The position numbers and the translations under genes were made by a program. Shown here in pieces: positions 18,769 through 27,829 of a stretch of DNA of 64,000 nucleotides (positions are counted from its first letter, which is position 1; every line of letters starts with the position of its first letter). Where the stretch lies: positions 434,001 to 498,000 of the forward strand of contig NZ_FNFE01000001.1 in NCBI RefSeq assembly GCF_900100335.1, in the 5' to 3' direction. Source of the DNA: Natronorubrum texcoconense (GTDB lineage Archaea > Halobacteriota > Halobacteria > Halobacteriales > Natrialbaceae). The notes below the pieces were generated by a model. The model saw only the letters and a program-made list of their open reading frames with translations, made no database searches and was not told the DNA's origin.

Positions 18769-18887
18769 ACAGGCGCGATCCGCTCGTTGGCGATGAACCA
18801 ATCCCCTACCGTCTCGCGGTGTGGCTCGAGGCGGCCCCCGTTTTCCGATCGATCACTGATCCGGAGCCACGGCACCGTCCACGGGAG

Positions 18888-19724
18888 TCACCGTTCGGTC
18901 GCCTCGAGTACCTCTCGATTCCGGATCCAGGCGTCGGCGCCGAATTTCCGGTCGGCGAGGTCGCGAGCGGCCTCGAGCTCGCCCGCCTGCCATTCCGATT
19001 CGTCGGCGTCGCACCACTCCCCGAGCGCCGACGCGAGCGTGTCGACGGCCTCCTCGCGGTCGATGCCGGCTTCCTTACGGATGCTCGTCACCCGGTCGGT
19101 GAACGTCTCGTGCTCGAGGTCCGTGTCGAAGACGCCGACGTGGTGGGCGGGCTCGAGGTCGTAGCTGATCGAGCCGTGCTGGATGACGACGTCGCGCTGG
19201 CGGTACTGGGCGTTGCCGCTGATTTTCTTCGCCTCGGCACCCCCAGTCGCCGGTGCGACGACGTCGTGGGCCGGGTTGATGTCTCGGAGGTAACACGAGG
19301 GCTGGTAGATCGACGACTGTTCGGCGCCCGCGAAGTCGGCGTCGACACCCATGCGCTGGAGGCCCTCGAGCACCGGCTGGCAGAACAGGTCGTAGCAGTC
19401 CATCAGGTTCCCGGGCACCTCGTCGGCCGGCGCGATGATCGTGTAGGAGATGTCGGCGTAGCGGTCGTGATAGATCCCACCGCCGCCGGTCTGGCGGCGC
19501 GTCACGTCGATTCCCTCGCGCTCGCAGTAGTCCCAATCGACCGTTTCGGGGTCTTGGCGGTACCCCAGCGACAGCGTGCTCGGCTCCCACGAGTAGACGC
19601 GGACAGTTCGCAGGTCGTCCTCGAGTGCCGTTCGCGCGGCCACTTCCTCGACGGCCATCTGTACGTCCCCCGCGCGCGGATCGTCTCGAATCAGCCGCCA
19701 CTCCCGATCGGCGAGATCGCTCAT
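18888..19724 (-). CDS. lplA: lipoate--protein ligase (biotin/lipoate A/B ligase family)
   Basis: The enzyme attaches lipoate to E2 or GcvH proteins. The 278-residue protein has the BPL_LplA_LipB core: YSWEPSTLSLGYRQDPE, the lipoyl-AMP motif TRRQTGGGGIYHD, and the catalytic-lysine segment EAKKISGNAQYRQRD. Length is normal for an archaeal LplA lacking the C-terminal accessory domain; some archaea use a separate LplB partner. The fused 2-oxoacid dehydrogenase E1 at 22963 belongs to a complex that needs lipoylated E2, although no E2 gene is in this window. Confidence 0.88.
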   Translation of the reverse strand: MSDLADREWRLIRDDPRAGDVQMAVEEVAARTALEDDLRTVRVYSWEPSTLSLGYRQDPETVDWDYCEREGIDVTRRQTGGGGIYHDRYADISYTIIAPADEVPGNLMDCYDLFCQPVLEGLQRMGVDADFAGAEQSSIYQPSCYLRDINPAHDVVAPATGGAEAKKISGNAQYRQRDVVIQHGSISYDLEPAHHVGVFDTDLEHETFTDRVTSIRKEAGIDREEAVDTLASALGEWCDADESEWQAGELEAARDLADRKFGADAWIRNREVLEATER

Positions 19725-20030
19725 ACCACTTGGTCGCTCGCAATCGAGTTAGTGATTGCGACGTCTCGAACGACGAGCGACGCGCAACTGATCGCCGTCA
19801 CGCGTTCCGTGTAGACGAATCGACCGATTCTATATCGCACTATTTGATTTATTAGCGACCACAGGGACCGGTCAAACCGACACTGGACGGGTCACAACTG
19901 TGGCTGGTAGCAAACCCGGGTGGCACCTGAATCGGACTCGATCGAGTACGTTACTTCCCGCGACACGTCCGTCACCCCCGGTGACCTGCACGTCACGACG
20001 TTTTTACGTACACGCCGGCTACCACGCGCT
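19725..20030. other. divergent intergenic region with rio2 promoter
   Basis: About 300 bases between lplA and rio2. A TATA-like TTTTTACGTA at 20001-20010 sits 21-30 bases before the rio2 ATG, implying an almost leaderless mRNA. An AT-rich CTATTTGATTTATTAG near 19840-19855 could be another promoter. Nothing else is recognised. Confidence 0.45.
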
Positions 20031-20936
20031 ATGGTGCGGAACGTCGCCGGACTACTTCCGGAACTCGAGACCGAAGACTTCTATCTCCTATCGGGGGTCG
20101 AGCAGGGAATGCGCTTCTCCGAGTGGGTTCAGCGGGAGAAACTCCCGAAGTTCTCGAGCCTGACCGAGGAGGAAGTCGACTACCGGCTCGAACGCTGTCT
20201 CAAACGAGGGTTGGTCGAGAAGAAAACGATCCAGTACGAGGGCTACACGCTCCAGTTCGAGGGATACGATATCCTCGCGTTGCGAGCGCTCGTCGAGCAG
20301 GACACGATCAGCGAGTTCGGCTCGCCGCTGGGCGTCGGCAAGGAGAGCGACGTCTACGAGGTCAAATCCTACAAGCCCCACGCGCTGAAGTACCACCGCG
20401 AGGGGTACACGAACTTCCGGGAGGTCCACAAGGAACGGGACTACACCTCGGACAACGAGCACGTCTCCTGGATGTACACCGCTCGGAAAGCCGCCGAACG
20501 GGAGTACGACATCTTAGAGGAGCTGTATCCCGACGTCTCGGTTCCCCGGCCGATCGGTCAGAACCGCCACGCCATCGTCATGGAGAAGATGGACGGCGTC
20601 GAACTCTCGCGAACGAAACTCGAGGACGCGCAGGTGCTCGGGGTCCTCGATCTGCTCGTTCGCGAGGTCGCGCGCGCGTACGAAGAGGGGTACGTCCACG
20701 CGGACATGAGCGAGTACAACGTCTTCGTCAGCGAGGAAGGCGTGAAAGTCTTCGACTGGCCGCAGGCGGTCCCGACCGATCACGAGAACGCAGACGAGTT
20801 CCTCCGGCGCGATCTCACGAACATCGTGGGCTACTTCCGACGGAAATACCCCAAGCACGTGCCCGACGAACTCGAGAGCGACGACGTCGCGGAATCGGTC
20901 GCCGACGGGTCGTTCGAGACGGTGACAGACGTCTGA
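20031..20936 (+). CDS. rio2: RIO2-family serine/threonine protein kinase
   Basis: RIO2 is an atypical kinase/ATPase acting in late maturation of the small ribosomal subunit. The 301-residue protein has the N-terminal winged helix (SVTEEEVDYRL-like region, residues 1-90), the P-loop GVGKESDVYEV, the catalytic loop YVHADMSEYNVFV and the metal-binding VFDWPQAVPTDH. These are the RIO2 rather than RIO1 forms. The ATG at 20031 matches the usual MVRNVAGLLPELE start and has a TATA box at the proper distance. Confidence 0.93.
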   Translation: MVRNVAGLLPELETEDFYLLSGVEQGMRFSEWVQREKLPKFSSLTEEEVDYRLERCLKRGLVEKKTIQYEGYTLQFEGYDILALRALVEQDTISEFGSPLGVGKESDVYEVKSYKPHALKYHREGYTNFREVHKERDYTSDNEHVSWMYTARKAAEREYDILEELYPDVSVPRPIGQNRHAIVMEKMDGVELSRTKLEDAQVLGVLDLLVREVARAYEEGYVHADMSEYNVFVSEEGVKVFDWPQAVPTDHENADEFLRRDLTNIVGYFRRKYPKHVPDELESDDVAESVADGSFETVTDV

Positions 20937-20984
20937 TCGGCGTCGGAAGTCGGGAAAAACGAATTCTGGTTGATCGAACTGTTC

Positions 20985-21716
20985 TCAGGCCGGCGTCCCG
21001 GCGGCGCCCGGTCGCGGCTCGGCTTCCGGTGGTTCCTCGAGCGTGTGCAGTTGATCGTACGCGCGAGCGGTGGTGGCGAGAACGTAGACGGTGACGACGG
21101 CGCCCCCGATCTGAACGAGGGTCGTACCGACAACGCCGCCGGCCAATATCGCTGGCACGCCGACTGCGGCGTTGACGAGCAGGCCGAGGAAGACGACGGC
21201 GACGCCGAGACCGAACAGTCGGAGTCGGCTGCCGCGAGTCAGCCCCCAGCTGCTGCGGAACGCCTGCACGAAGTTCTGGTCTTCGACCGCGACGAACACG
21301 CTCCAGTAGTAGAGGCTGACGAGGATGAACAGCCCCGGAACGAGCAGGAAGATGCTCCCGACGGCGACGGCGAGGGCGAAGACGATCGCCCCGACGAAGA
21401 GGTTGAGCGTGGCCAGCCCGATATTTCTGCGCTGGAACTCACGCGGAATGCTCTCCCGTTCGTCGGAGGCGAACGTTCGCAGCGCAACGATCGCGACGAC
21501 CAGCGTCGCGATCGTGATGGCAAACGAGAGCAGTCCCGTCGCAACGTCGACGAGGCCGATCGCCGGTGCGGTTTCCGCGGCGGGGCCGAGGTTCGTGGGC
21601 GCGACGAGGGCGTTCACCACGGCAAGTACGGCAAATACGGCGACGAAGATGAGTCCGTTCCGCTCGCGGGTGCGGTCGAACCCATCAGTCATCGCGTCGA
21701 TGATGCTGAAGACCAT
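20985..21716 (-). CDS. haloarchaeal multi-pass membrane protein (DUF7847-like)
   Basis: The 243-residue protein has about five or six hydrophobic helices and ends with a Pro/Glu-rich tail (EEPPEAEPRPG). The pattern SLYYWSVFVAVEDQNFVQAFRSSW followed by TRGSRLRLFGLGVA is typical of a haloarchaeal membrane family related to the membrane domain of glycerophosphodiester phosphodiesterases. Function is unknown. It is convergent with rio2, with only 48 bases between the stops. Confidence 0.7.
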   Translation of the reverse strand: MVFSIIDAMTDGFDRTRERNGLIFVAVFAVLAVVNALVAPTNLGPAAETAPAIGLVDVATGLLSFAITIATLVVAIVALRTFASDERESIPREFQRRNIGLATLNLFVGAIVFALAVAVGSIFLLVPGLFILVSLYYWSVFVAVEDQNFVQAFRSSWGLTRGSRLRLFGLGVAVVFLGLLVNAAVGVPAILAGGVVGTTLVQIGGAVVTVYVLATTARAYDQLHTLEEPPEAEPRPGAAGTPA

Positions 21717-22020
21717 GCATATAGTACGCGTCCTGAGGAGATATAGTTATGTTAGCACATTTAGATAAACCAGACGGTCCCGTCGGAGAGGCGCTCTCGG
21801 GGCCGCGTGTGGGGTTTTGGTTCCGTCGTACTCGAGCGGCCGTGTTCTCAACATCAACCTGATACCGGTATACAAAATGTCCATCGTCGCTTCGATTGGC
21901 GCCGGAGTCCGCTGAGCGGACGCGTCGACCCGCGCGGGCGGAGTTATCCATCCACCGACTCCCGTCCATCGACTCGAGCGCCCCGGTCCCCCTTTTCCAC
22001 GCGAGTGCGTTCCCGGAGTT
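21717..22020. other. intergenic region without a recognised feature
   Basis: About 300 bases between the membrane protein start and the rpl15e promoter. AT-rich stretches near 21720-21770 probably hold the promoter of the minus-strand gene. I see no tRNA, repeat or convincing ORF. Confidence 0.3.
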
Positions 22021-22182
22021 CGAAGCCCTTATACTCGAGAGTTGGGTAGACTGTCGTAGACTCGCTGAGTCGCGGGCATCAGCGGGCACCTGTTCGGCGA
22101 CGACGCCACCACAGGTCGGGATGTGATCCGCGGGGATCGGCCCCGGTCGGGATTGAACCAGGAAACGCCCGCGGTGATAGCT
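22021..22182 (+). promoter_or_regulatory. rpl15e promoter and structured leader
   Basis: A BRE/TATA match CGAAGCCCTTATACT begins at 22021 and implies transcription from about 22054, leaving a leader of roughly 130 nt. The leader contains three hairpins: GACTC/GAGTC with loop GCT (22059-22071); ACCTGT/ACAGGT with an inner GGCG/CGCC stem and loop ACGA (22088-22116); and GATCC/GGATC (22125-22138). Such a leader could be an autoregulatory L15e target, which is inference. Confidence 0.5.
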
Positions 22183-22773
22183 ATGGCAAAAAGCTTCTAC
22201 TCCCACATCAAGGACGCATGGAAGGACCCTGACGACGGTAAGCTCGGGGAGCTGCAGTGGCAGCGAAAACAGGAATGGCGAAAGGAAGGCGCAATCGAGC
22301 GAATCGATCGCCCGACCCGCCTCGACAAAGCCCGCGAACTCGGTTACAAGGCCAAGCAGGGCATCATCGTGACCCGGGTCTCGGTCCGCAAGGGGACCGC
22401 CCGAAAGGAGCGATTCACGGCCGGTCGCCGAACCAAGCGCCAGGGTGTCAACCGCATCGGGCGGCGCAAGAACATCCAGCGCATCGGCGAGGAGCGCGTC
22501 TCCCGCAAGTACCCCAACCTACGCGTGCTCAACAGCTACTGGGTCGGGGAAGACGGCTCGCAGAAGTGGTTCGAAGTGATCCTCGTAGATCCCGAACACC
22601 CCGCCATCCAGAACGACGACGATCTCAACTGGATCTGCGACGACGCACACAAGAACCGCGCGTTCCGTGGCCTCACCAACGCTGGCAAGGCCAACCGCGG
22701 TCTCAACAACCGCGGCAAGGGCGCCGAGAAGGTCCGCCCGTCGAACAACGGCGGCAAAGGCCGCGGCAAGTAA
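22183..22773 (+). CDS. rpl15e: 50S ribosomal protein L15e
   Basis: The 196-residue protein is a component of the archaeal large subunit. It starts MAKSFYSHIKDAWKDP, followed by WQRKQEWRKE and the basic RRTKRQGVNRIGRRKNIQRI region, and ends with the Gly/Lys/Asn-rich NRGKGAEKVRPSNN tail typical of L15e. It is one of the few strongly basic proteins of the window, as expected for rRNA binding. The ATG at 22183 matches family length; the frame extends upstream to 22123 into the leader. It appears monocistronic. Confidence 0.96.
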   Translation: MAKSFYSHIKDAWKDPDDGKLGELQWQRKQEWRKEGAIERIDRPTRLDKARELGYKAKQGIIVTRVSVRKGTARKERFTAGRRTKRQGVNRIGRRKNIQRIGEERVSRKYPNLRVLNSYWVGEDGSQKWFEVILVDPEHPAIQNDDDLNWICDDAHKNRAFRGLTNAGKANRGLNNRGKGAEKVRPSNNGGKGRGK

Positions 22774-22962
22774 CGCGGTTCCGCCGGTCGCGGTCGGCTT
22801 CACACCAACTGCTTCGATTTTTGGCGACTCGTCCGCACTCGAGAGCGACTGCGCCGCGAGACGTGGTGCGGTTCTCAGACGGCGGACGGGCGCTCCGTGC
22901 TCCGGCCTCATCCGCGCGATAGCGGCGACGGACACTAAGTAGCCGTCCGTGGTACGGCGGGT

Positions 22963-25071
22963 ATGCCACGATCACCGGTCGCCGAGTTCACGATCGATCG
23001 CGTGCAGGTACTCGATCAGGAGGGCCGCGTCGACGAATCTCTGGAGCCGGATATCGACGACGAGCGGTTGCTCGAGTGGTACCGGACGATGAAACACGCC
23101 CGCCGACTCGATCGGCGGGTGATCGCCCTTCAGCGGCGGGGCGAGCTGGGGACGTACGCGCCGTCGACGGGGCAGGAAGCCGCTCAGGTGGGGAGCACCG
23201 CGGCGCTTTCGGACGACGACTGGACGGTCCCCGCGTTCCGCGAACACCCCTCGGCGCTCGCCCGCGGGCTGTCCGCACAGGGTATCTTCGAGTACGCGAT
23301 GGGGCTCGAAGAGGGCGGCGAACCGCCCGACGAGGTGCCGATCATGCCGCCATCGATTGCGGTGGGTACTCAGCCGCTCCACGCGGCCGGAATCGGTTGG
23401 GCCGAGGCGATGAACGGCAGCGACACCGTCGCGCTCACCTACTTCGGTGACGGGGCGACCAGCGAGGGCGAGGTGTACGAAGCGATGAACTTAGCGGGGG
23501 TCTACGAGGCCCAGACGATCTTCTTCTGCCAGAACAACCAGTACGCGATATCGACGCCGCTGTCCAAACAGACGCGGGCCGCGACTCTCGCCCAGAAGGC
23601 CGTCGCCGCGGGTATCGAGCCGATTCAGGTCGACGGCAACGACATCCTCGGCGTCTATCTGGTCACGCAAGAGGCGATCGAGCGCGCTCGACGCGGCGTT
23701 CCGACGCTGATCGAGGCGACGACGTATCGCCGGGAGATGCACACCACCGCGGACGACCCTTCAGTCTACCGGACCGTCGAGGAAGAGGAGGAGTGGGAGC
23801 CCTTGGACCCCATCCTGCGATTCGAGGGCTACCTCCGCGAGCGCGGGATCCTCGACGACGAGACCGTCACGGAGATCGAGAGTGACATCGAGGAGGTTCT
23901 CGAGACCGACCTCGAGGCGGCCCGGGAAACCGCCGCGAACGCCGATCCCGCGGACATGTTCGAGACGGCCTACGGCGATCCACCTGAGTACCTCGAGCGC
24001 CAGCGCGACGCCTTTCTGGACGATTCGGGGCGCGAGGTCGCCCCCGCAGACGGGAGCCGGCGCGGCGACGGCGGTTCGGCGGCGGCCGAGTCGGGTGTCA
24101 CCGAGGACGCCGAGCGGTTGAATATGGTCGAGGCGATCCGCAAGACGCTGGGCGCGGAGCTGGAACGAGACGACGACGTCCTCGTCTACGGGCAGGACGT
24201 CGGGGTCGACGGCGGCGTCTTTCGGGCGACGCAGGGCCTGCTCGATACGTTTCCGGGACGAGTCCACGACGCCCCGGTCGCAGAAGCGGGTATCGTCGGC
24301 CTCGGCGTCGGCCTCTCAGTGGCCGGCTACCGACCGGTCGCGGAGATCCAGTTCGCCGGCTTCAGCTTCCAGGCGTTCTCCCAGATCCACCAACACGTCT
24401 CGCGGCTTCGGAGCCGCTCCCGCGGAAAACTCACCTGTCCGATGGTGATCCGGGCGCCCTACGGCCTGGGCGTGAAAGCCCTCGAGCACCACTCCGAGAG
24501 CTACGAGGCCGGCTACGCCCACGTGCCGGGACTGAAGGTCGTGATTCCCGCCACCGCGGGGGACGCGGCCGGCTTGCTCCGGTCGGCGATTCGAAACCCC
24601 GACCCGGTGCTCTTTCTCGAGCCCATGCCGCTGTATCGGGCGGCCCGGCGGCCGGTTCCCGAGGAGCACACCGTCCCGCTCGGCGAGGCACGGGTCGTCG
24701 CGGAGGGAACCGACGTCACCGTCGTCACTTGGGGCGCGATGGTCCGCGAGGTCGAGGGAGCCGTCGACGCGAGCGAGGTGTCGGCCGACGTGATCGACCT
24801 GCGATCGATTAGCCCGATGGACGCCGAGACGGTCCTCGAGTCGGTCCGGAAGACGGGTCGCTGCGTCGTCGTCCACGAAGCGCCGCGGACGGGCGGCTTC
24901 GGCGCCGAAATCGCGGCCCGCATCTCGGACGAAGCGGTCTGGCATCTCGAGGCGCCGATCGAACGCGTCGCGGGCTACGACGTTCCGGTCCCGCTGTTCG
25001 GTCGCGAGGAGGCGTACCGACCCGACGAGGCGCGAATTCGGGCGGCGATCGAACGGGTCGCCTCGCAGTAG
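22963..25071 (+). CDS. 2-oxoacid dehydrogenase E1, alpha and beta subunits fused
   Basis: This is a thiamine-diphosphate E1 component of a pyruvate or branched-chain 2-oxoacid dehydrogenase complex. Residues 1-345 form the alpha subunit, with the TPP motif YFGDGATSEGEVYEAMN ending in QNNQYAIS. A linker of about 40 low-complexity residues follows. Residues 388-702 form the beta subunit, from NMVEAIRKTLGAELERDDDV through YGQDVGVDGGVFRAT to the C-terminal transketolase-like domain. The two subunits are normally separate genes; the fusion has no internal stop or frameshift and looks functional. No E2 or E3 is adjacent. Substrate is not predictable; the order and YRREMHTTADDPSVYR loop suggest a branched-chain or acetoin-like type. 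Confidence 0.88.
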   Translation: MPRSPVAEFTIDRVQVLDQEGRVDESLEPDIDDERLLEWYRTMKHARRLDRRVIALQRRGELGTYAPSTGQEAAQVGSTAALSDDDWTVPAFREHPSALARGLSAQGIFEYAMGLEEGGEPPDEVPIMPPSIAVGTQPLHAAGIGWAEAMNGSDTVALTYFGDGATSEGEVYEAMNLAGVYEAQTIFFCQNNQYAISTPLSKQTRAATLAQKAVAAGIEPIQVDGNDILGVYLVTQEAIERARRGVPTLIEATTYRREMHTTADDPSVYRTVEEEEEWEPLDPILRFEGYLRERGILDDETVTEIESDIEEVLETDLEAARETAANADPADMFETAYGDPPEYLERQRDAFLDDSGREVAPADGSRRGDGGSAAAESGVTEDAERLNMVEAIRKTLGAELERDDDVLVYGQDVGVDGGVFRATQGLLDTFPGRVHDAPVAEAGIVGLGVGLSVAGYRPVAEIQFAGFSFQAFSQIHQHVSRLRSRSRGKLTCPMVIRAPYGLGVKALEHHSESYEAGYAHVPGLKVVIPATAGDAAGLLRSAIRNPDPVLFLEPMPLYRAARRPVPEEHTVPLGEARVVAEGTDVTVVTWGAMVREVEGAVDASEVSADVIDLRSISPMDAETVLESVRKTGRCVVVHEAPRTGGFGAEIAARISDEAVWHLEAPIERVAGYDVPVPLFGREEAYRPDEARIRAAIERVASQ

Positions 25072-25133
25072 ACGTCGAGTTCCAGCCCTCCTCCGGCCCG
25101 AAGCTTATTTCGGAGGACGGTGTAGGTCGACGT

Positions 25134-25568
25134 ATGGTAGACCACGTGCTCGTTCCCGTCGACGACTCGGATCGATCGGTACAGGCGCTCGAGTTCGCCT
25201 GCAAAGAGTATCCCGGCGCTCGAATCACGGCGCTGCACGTCCTCGATCCGGGCGACTTCTACGCCGCGACGGGGATCGAAGGCGGTGCGATGGCCAACTA
25301 CGAGGAGATTCAGGACGCCCACGAGACCCGGGCGGAGGAAATTCTAAAACACGCGCGCGAGGTGGGAGCCGAACACGGTGTCGAGATCGAGACGGACCAC
25401 ATCGTCGGCGGCATCTCGCGGTCGATCGTCGAGTACGCGGACGACAACGACGCCGACCACATCGCCATCGGCAGCCACGGACGGACGGGCGCGAGCCGCA
25501 TCCTGCTCGGCAGCGTCGCCGAGAAGGTTGCCCGCCGGTCGTCCGTTCCGGTGACGATCGTTCGGTGA
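25134..25568 (+). CDS. universal stress protein (UspA family)
   Basis: The 144-residue single Usp domain starts DHVLVPVDDSDRSVQALEFA and ends with the ATP-binding signature GSHGRTGASRILLGSVAEKV followed by SVPVTIVR. It is of the nucleotide-binding subtype. It is cytoplasmic with an unknown client. A promoter-like GAAGCTTATTTCGG lies about 25-35 bases upstream of the ATG, suggesting a short-leader mRNA of its own. Confidence 0.92.
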   Translation: MVDHVLVPVDDSDRSVQALEFACKEYPGARITALHVLDPGDFYAATGIEGGAMANYEEIQDAHETRAEEILKHAREVGAEHGVEIETDHIVGGISRSIVEYADDNDADHIAIGSHGRTGASRILLGSVAEKVARRSSVPVTIVR

Positions 25569-25686
25569 CTGCAGTCACGCGGCGACGAGTTGGCCCGACA
25601 GCGTCTCGTGAGTGTTACCTGTGCATATTGTTCTCACAGGAGCGCACATACGAACGATTAGGGCGCCCCAGCAACTGGTTCCGTGT

Positions 25687-26115
25687 ATGACCGACGACGA
25701 CACCCACGTTGCGTTCGTCTGCGTCCAGAACGCCGGCCGAAGCCAGATGGCGACCGCGTACGCCGAACGCGAGCGCGAGGCACGGAAACTCACCGACGCG
25801 GTCGTGATCCACTCCGGCGGCACGCATCCCGCGGACGCGGTCCACGATATCGTCCGCGAAGCGATGGCCGAGGAAGGGATCGATCTCTCCGAACGGGAGC
25901 CACAGCACATCTCCGACGAGACGCTCGAGTCCTGTGACTACGTCGCGACGATGGGCTGTTCGACGCTCGAACTCGAGGCCGAGACGGACGTCCGCGACTG
26001 GGATCTGCCCGATCCCCACGGCGAGAACCTCGAGACGATCCACGAGATTCGGGAGGACATACGTGGGCGTGTGAAGGCACTGTTCGACGAGATCGACGCG
26101 ACTCGTCAGGAGTAA
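25687..26115 (+). CDS. low-molecular-weight phosphatase / ArsC-like protein
   Basis: The 142-residue protein has the P-loop CVQNAGRSQ (CX5R) near residue 13 and the general-acid segment WDLPDPHGE, so it belongs to the LMW-PTP/ArsC fold. Two more cysteines sit in ESCDYVATMGC, spaced like the redox relay of thioredoxin-coupled arsenate reductases, which makes arsenate reduction plausible. No arsenic efflux or arsR gene is adjacent. The ATG at 25687 is chosen over an in-frame start at 25612 because the upstream codons look non-coding. Confidence 0.8.
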   Translation: MTDDDTHVAFVCVQNAGRSQMATAYAEREREARKLTDAVVIHSGGTHPADAVHDIVREAMAEEGIDLSEREPQHISDETLESCDYVATMGCSTLELEAETDVRDWDLPDPHGENLETIHEIREDIRGRVKALFDEIDATRQE

Positions 26116-26186
26116 CTGATCGGAACCGGGAGCACCGCCGCTCCGGGCTTGCAGCGAAAAAATGCGTCGGTAGTCGGAGGACTCGA

Positions 26187-26636
26187 CTACGCGGAGACGG
26201 TCTGGCTCTCCCGCTCGGTTTCCGACGGGCGAACGTCCAAGTCGGCCCGGAGCGCTTCGATAGCGTCCTCCGGATCGGTCTTGGAGTCGAAGACGCGGTC
26301 GAAGCCCATCTCGCGGAACAGCTTACGCGTCTCGTCGAAGTCGTCCTGTCCGACGGCGAGGTTGCCGCCGATGTAGGTCGTGACGTCCTCGAGATCCGCG
26401 TCCAGCATCTCCTGGTGGAGCCCCTCACAGTCCTGCTCGGCGTGACCGTAGAGCGAGGAGACGAGTACAGCCTCGGCGTCGTGGGCGGTTGCGGCGTCGA
26501 CGAACTCGTCTTGGGAGGTCTGCACTCCGAGGTTGACGACGTCGAATCCGGCCGCCTCAAACGCTTGTTCCAGGATGGTGATCCCGACAACGTGGGCATC
26601 GGACCCGATCACGCCGAGGATGACTGTCTTCGTCAT
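26187..26636 (-). CDS. mamA: methylaspartate (glutamate) mutase, sigma/S subunit
   Basis: This small B12-binding subunit of glutamate mutase works with MamB to convert glutamate to 3-methylaspartate in the haloarchaeal methylaspartate cycle for acetyl-CoA assimilation. The 149-residue protein has the cobalamin motif GVIGSDAHVVG (DxHxxG), then NLGVQTSQDEF, LVSSLYGHAEQDC and YIGGNLAVGQDDF, all diagnostic of the S subunit. A good Shine-Dalgarno GGAGGT (26643-26648, minus strand) lies 6 bases before the ATG at 26636, fixing the start. The large subunit and methylaspartate ammonia-lyase are not adjacent. Confidence 0.88.
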   Translation of the reverse strand: MTKTVILGVIGSDAHVVGITILEQAFEAAGFDVVNLGVQTSQDEFVDAATAHDAEAVLVSSLYGHAEQDCEGLHQEMLDADLEDVTTYIGGNLAVGQDDFDETRKLFREMGFDRVFDSKTDPEDAIEALRADLDVRPSETERESQTVSA

Positions 26637-26958
26637 GTTCGTACCTCCACCGAATACGGCGACCACCATAAACCTAATGATTAATAATGTGGCAACAGTT
26701 CACACGGTGGCAGTCGTGCGATTGGGACCACTCTGGAAGGGCCATATTCGATTCGGTCGTCTACGCACTTGCTCGAGGCGAAATCCCACTGGTTGGCTCG
26801 AATCGGTGGACTACTGCCCGTTCAGGCGACGACGAAAGTCACGATTCGAAAGTCGCTCACACCTATACGTGCTCGCGAGACGGTCGACCTGATCGAACGC
26901 GATACAAAACCGGGAGCAGCGATTTCGAGGCGGCTGATACGCCGGCAAGCGGGAGCGA
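26637..26958. other. intergenic region with mamA promoter
   Basis: About 320 bases upstream of mamA and downstream of gfcR. The AT-rich TAAACCTAATGATTAATAAT at 26671-26690 is the likely mamA promoter on the minus strand. The remaining 260 bases hold no feature I recognise. Confidence 0.4.
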
Positions 26959-27669
26959 TCAAACGGTCGTCAGCGCACCGATCGGCGCGTCGGTCCGGCC
27001 TCGAGCGCGCTCGATGCCGTCCTCGCCCGCGGCGATCAGCGCGAAGACGCCGGCGACGTCGGCGTCGGCGGTTTCGACGATGTCGAGGAGGAGTTCCTGC
27101 GTTTCGCCCGAGCGAATGAGGTCGTCGACGACGAGCACCGACTCGCCCTCCTCGATGGCGGACTCGGGGAGGTAGTAGGTGAGTTCGATCCCCGACTGGA
27201 GCCGTTCGCGCGCCTCGATGAACTCCTCGACGGCGGTCTCCTTGCGCTTTTTCGCGTAGGCACAGCGGGTCCCGTAGTAGCTTGCGAGTGACGCGGCGAG
27301 CGTAATCCCGTCGGTCGCGGCGGTCAACACTACGTCGGGGCGATCGAACTCGAAGCCGTTGGCGACGACGGGCGCGACGAGGTCGAGAAACGGCTGGTCG
27401 AAGACGGCCGAACTGTTGTCGACGTAGCCCTCGTCGTCGACCCGGATGCGGGCCTCGAGTTCCTGTCCGAGCGCCTCTCGGCCGAGGTCCTCGACGACCT
27501 CGCGTGCGCGTTCGGTTCCGGGAAGGACGTGGCCGTTGACGTATCGGTTGAGGTCGCCCGCCGGAAGCTCCGTGGTCTCGGCGAGCTCGTCGTAGGTCCG
27601 CGTCTCTTTCAACATCCGCAACACGTCGACGGCCCGCAGCTGGAGGGCGGCCTTCTCGGCTCTGTTCAT
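26959..27669 (-). CDS. gfcR: transcriptional regulator GfcR (orotate PRTase-like)
   Basis: The 236-residue protein combines an N-terminal HTH (LQLRAVDVLRMLKETRTYDELAETTELPAGDLNRYVNGHVLPG) with a C-terminal type I PRTase domain bearing VLVVDDLIRSGET. In Haloferax, GfcR activates glycolytic and ketohexose catabolism genes and senses a sugar phosphate through the PRTase fold; that role is assumed here by homology. The ATG at 27669 begins MNRAEKAALQL, the normal family start; the longer frame to 27939 is basic and unlike a halophile protein. Distinct from the real pyrE at 33670. Confidence 0.88.
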   Translation of the reverse strand: MNRAEKAALQLRAVDVLRMLKETRTYDELAETTELPAGDLNRYVNGHVLPGTERAREVVEDLGREALGQELEARIRVDDEGYVDNSSAVFDQPFLDLVAPVVANGFEFDRPDVVLTAATDGITLAASLASYYGTRCAYAKKRKETAVEEFIEARERLQSGIELTYYLPESAIEEGESVLVVDDLIRSGETQELLLDIVETADADVAGVFALIAAGEDGIERARGRTDAPIGALTTV

Positions 27670-27829
27670 ACAGATATGCACGATTCCGCAACTATGGCTA
27701 TTTCGATCGAAATCAGCGCTCGAGATCAGCACAGACGTGGGTTCGTCCGGAGACGATCGGCGTCCAGTCGTCGGAACGGACGACGGCTGTTCGAGTACGC
27801 GGGAAACCACCAAAATCGGGGGAACGGTT

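Noticed and set aside
22130-22175. tRNA-like T arm (GGTTCAATCCCG on the minus strand) upstream of rpl15e
   Set aside because: The flanking bases do not form a T stem and no acceptor or anticodon arm can be found.
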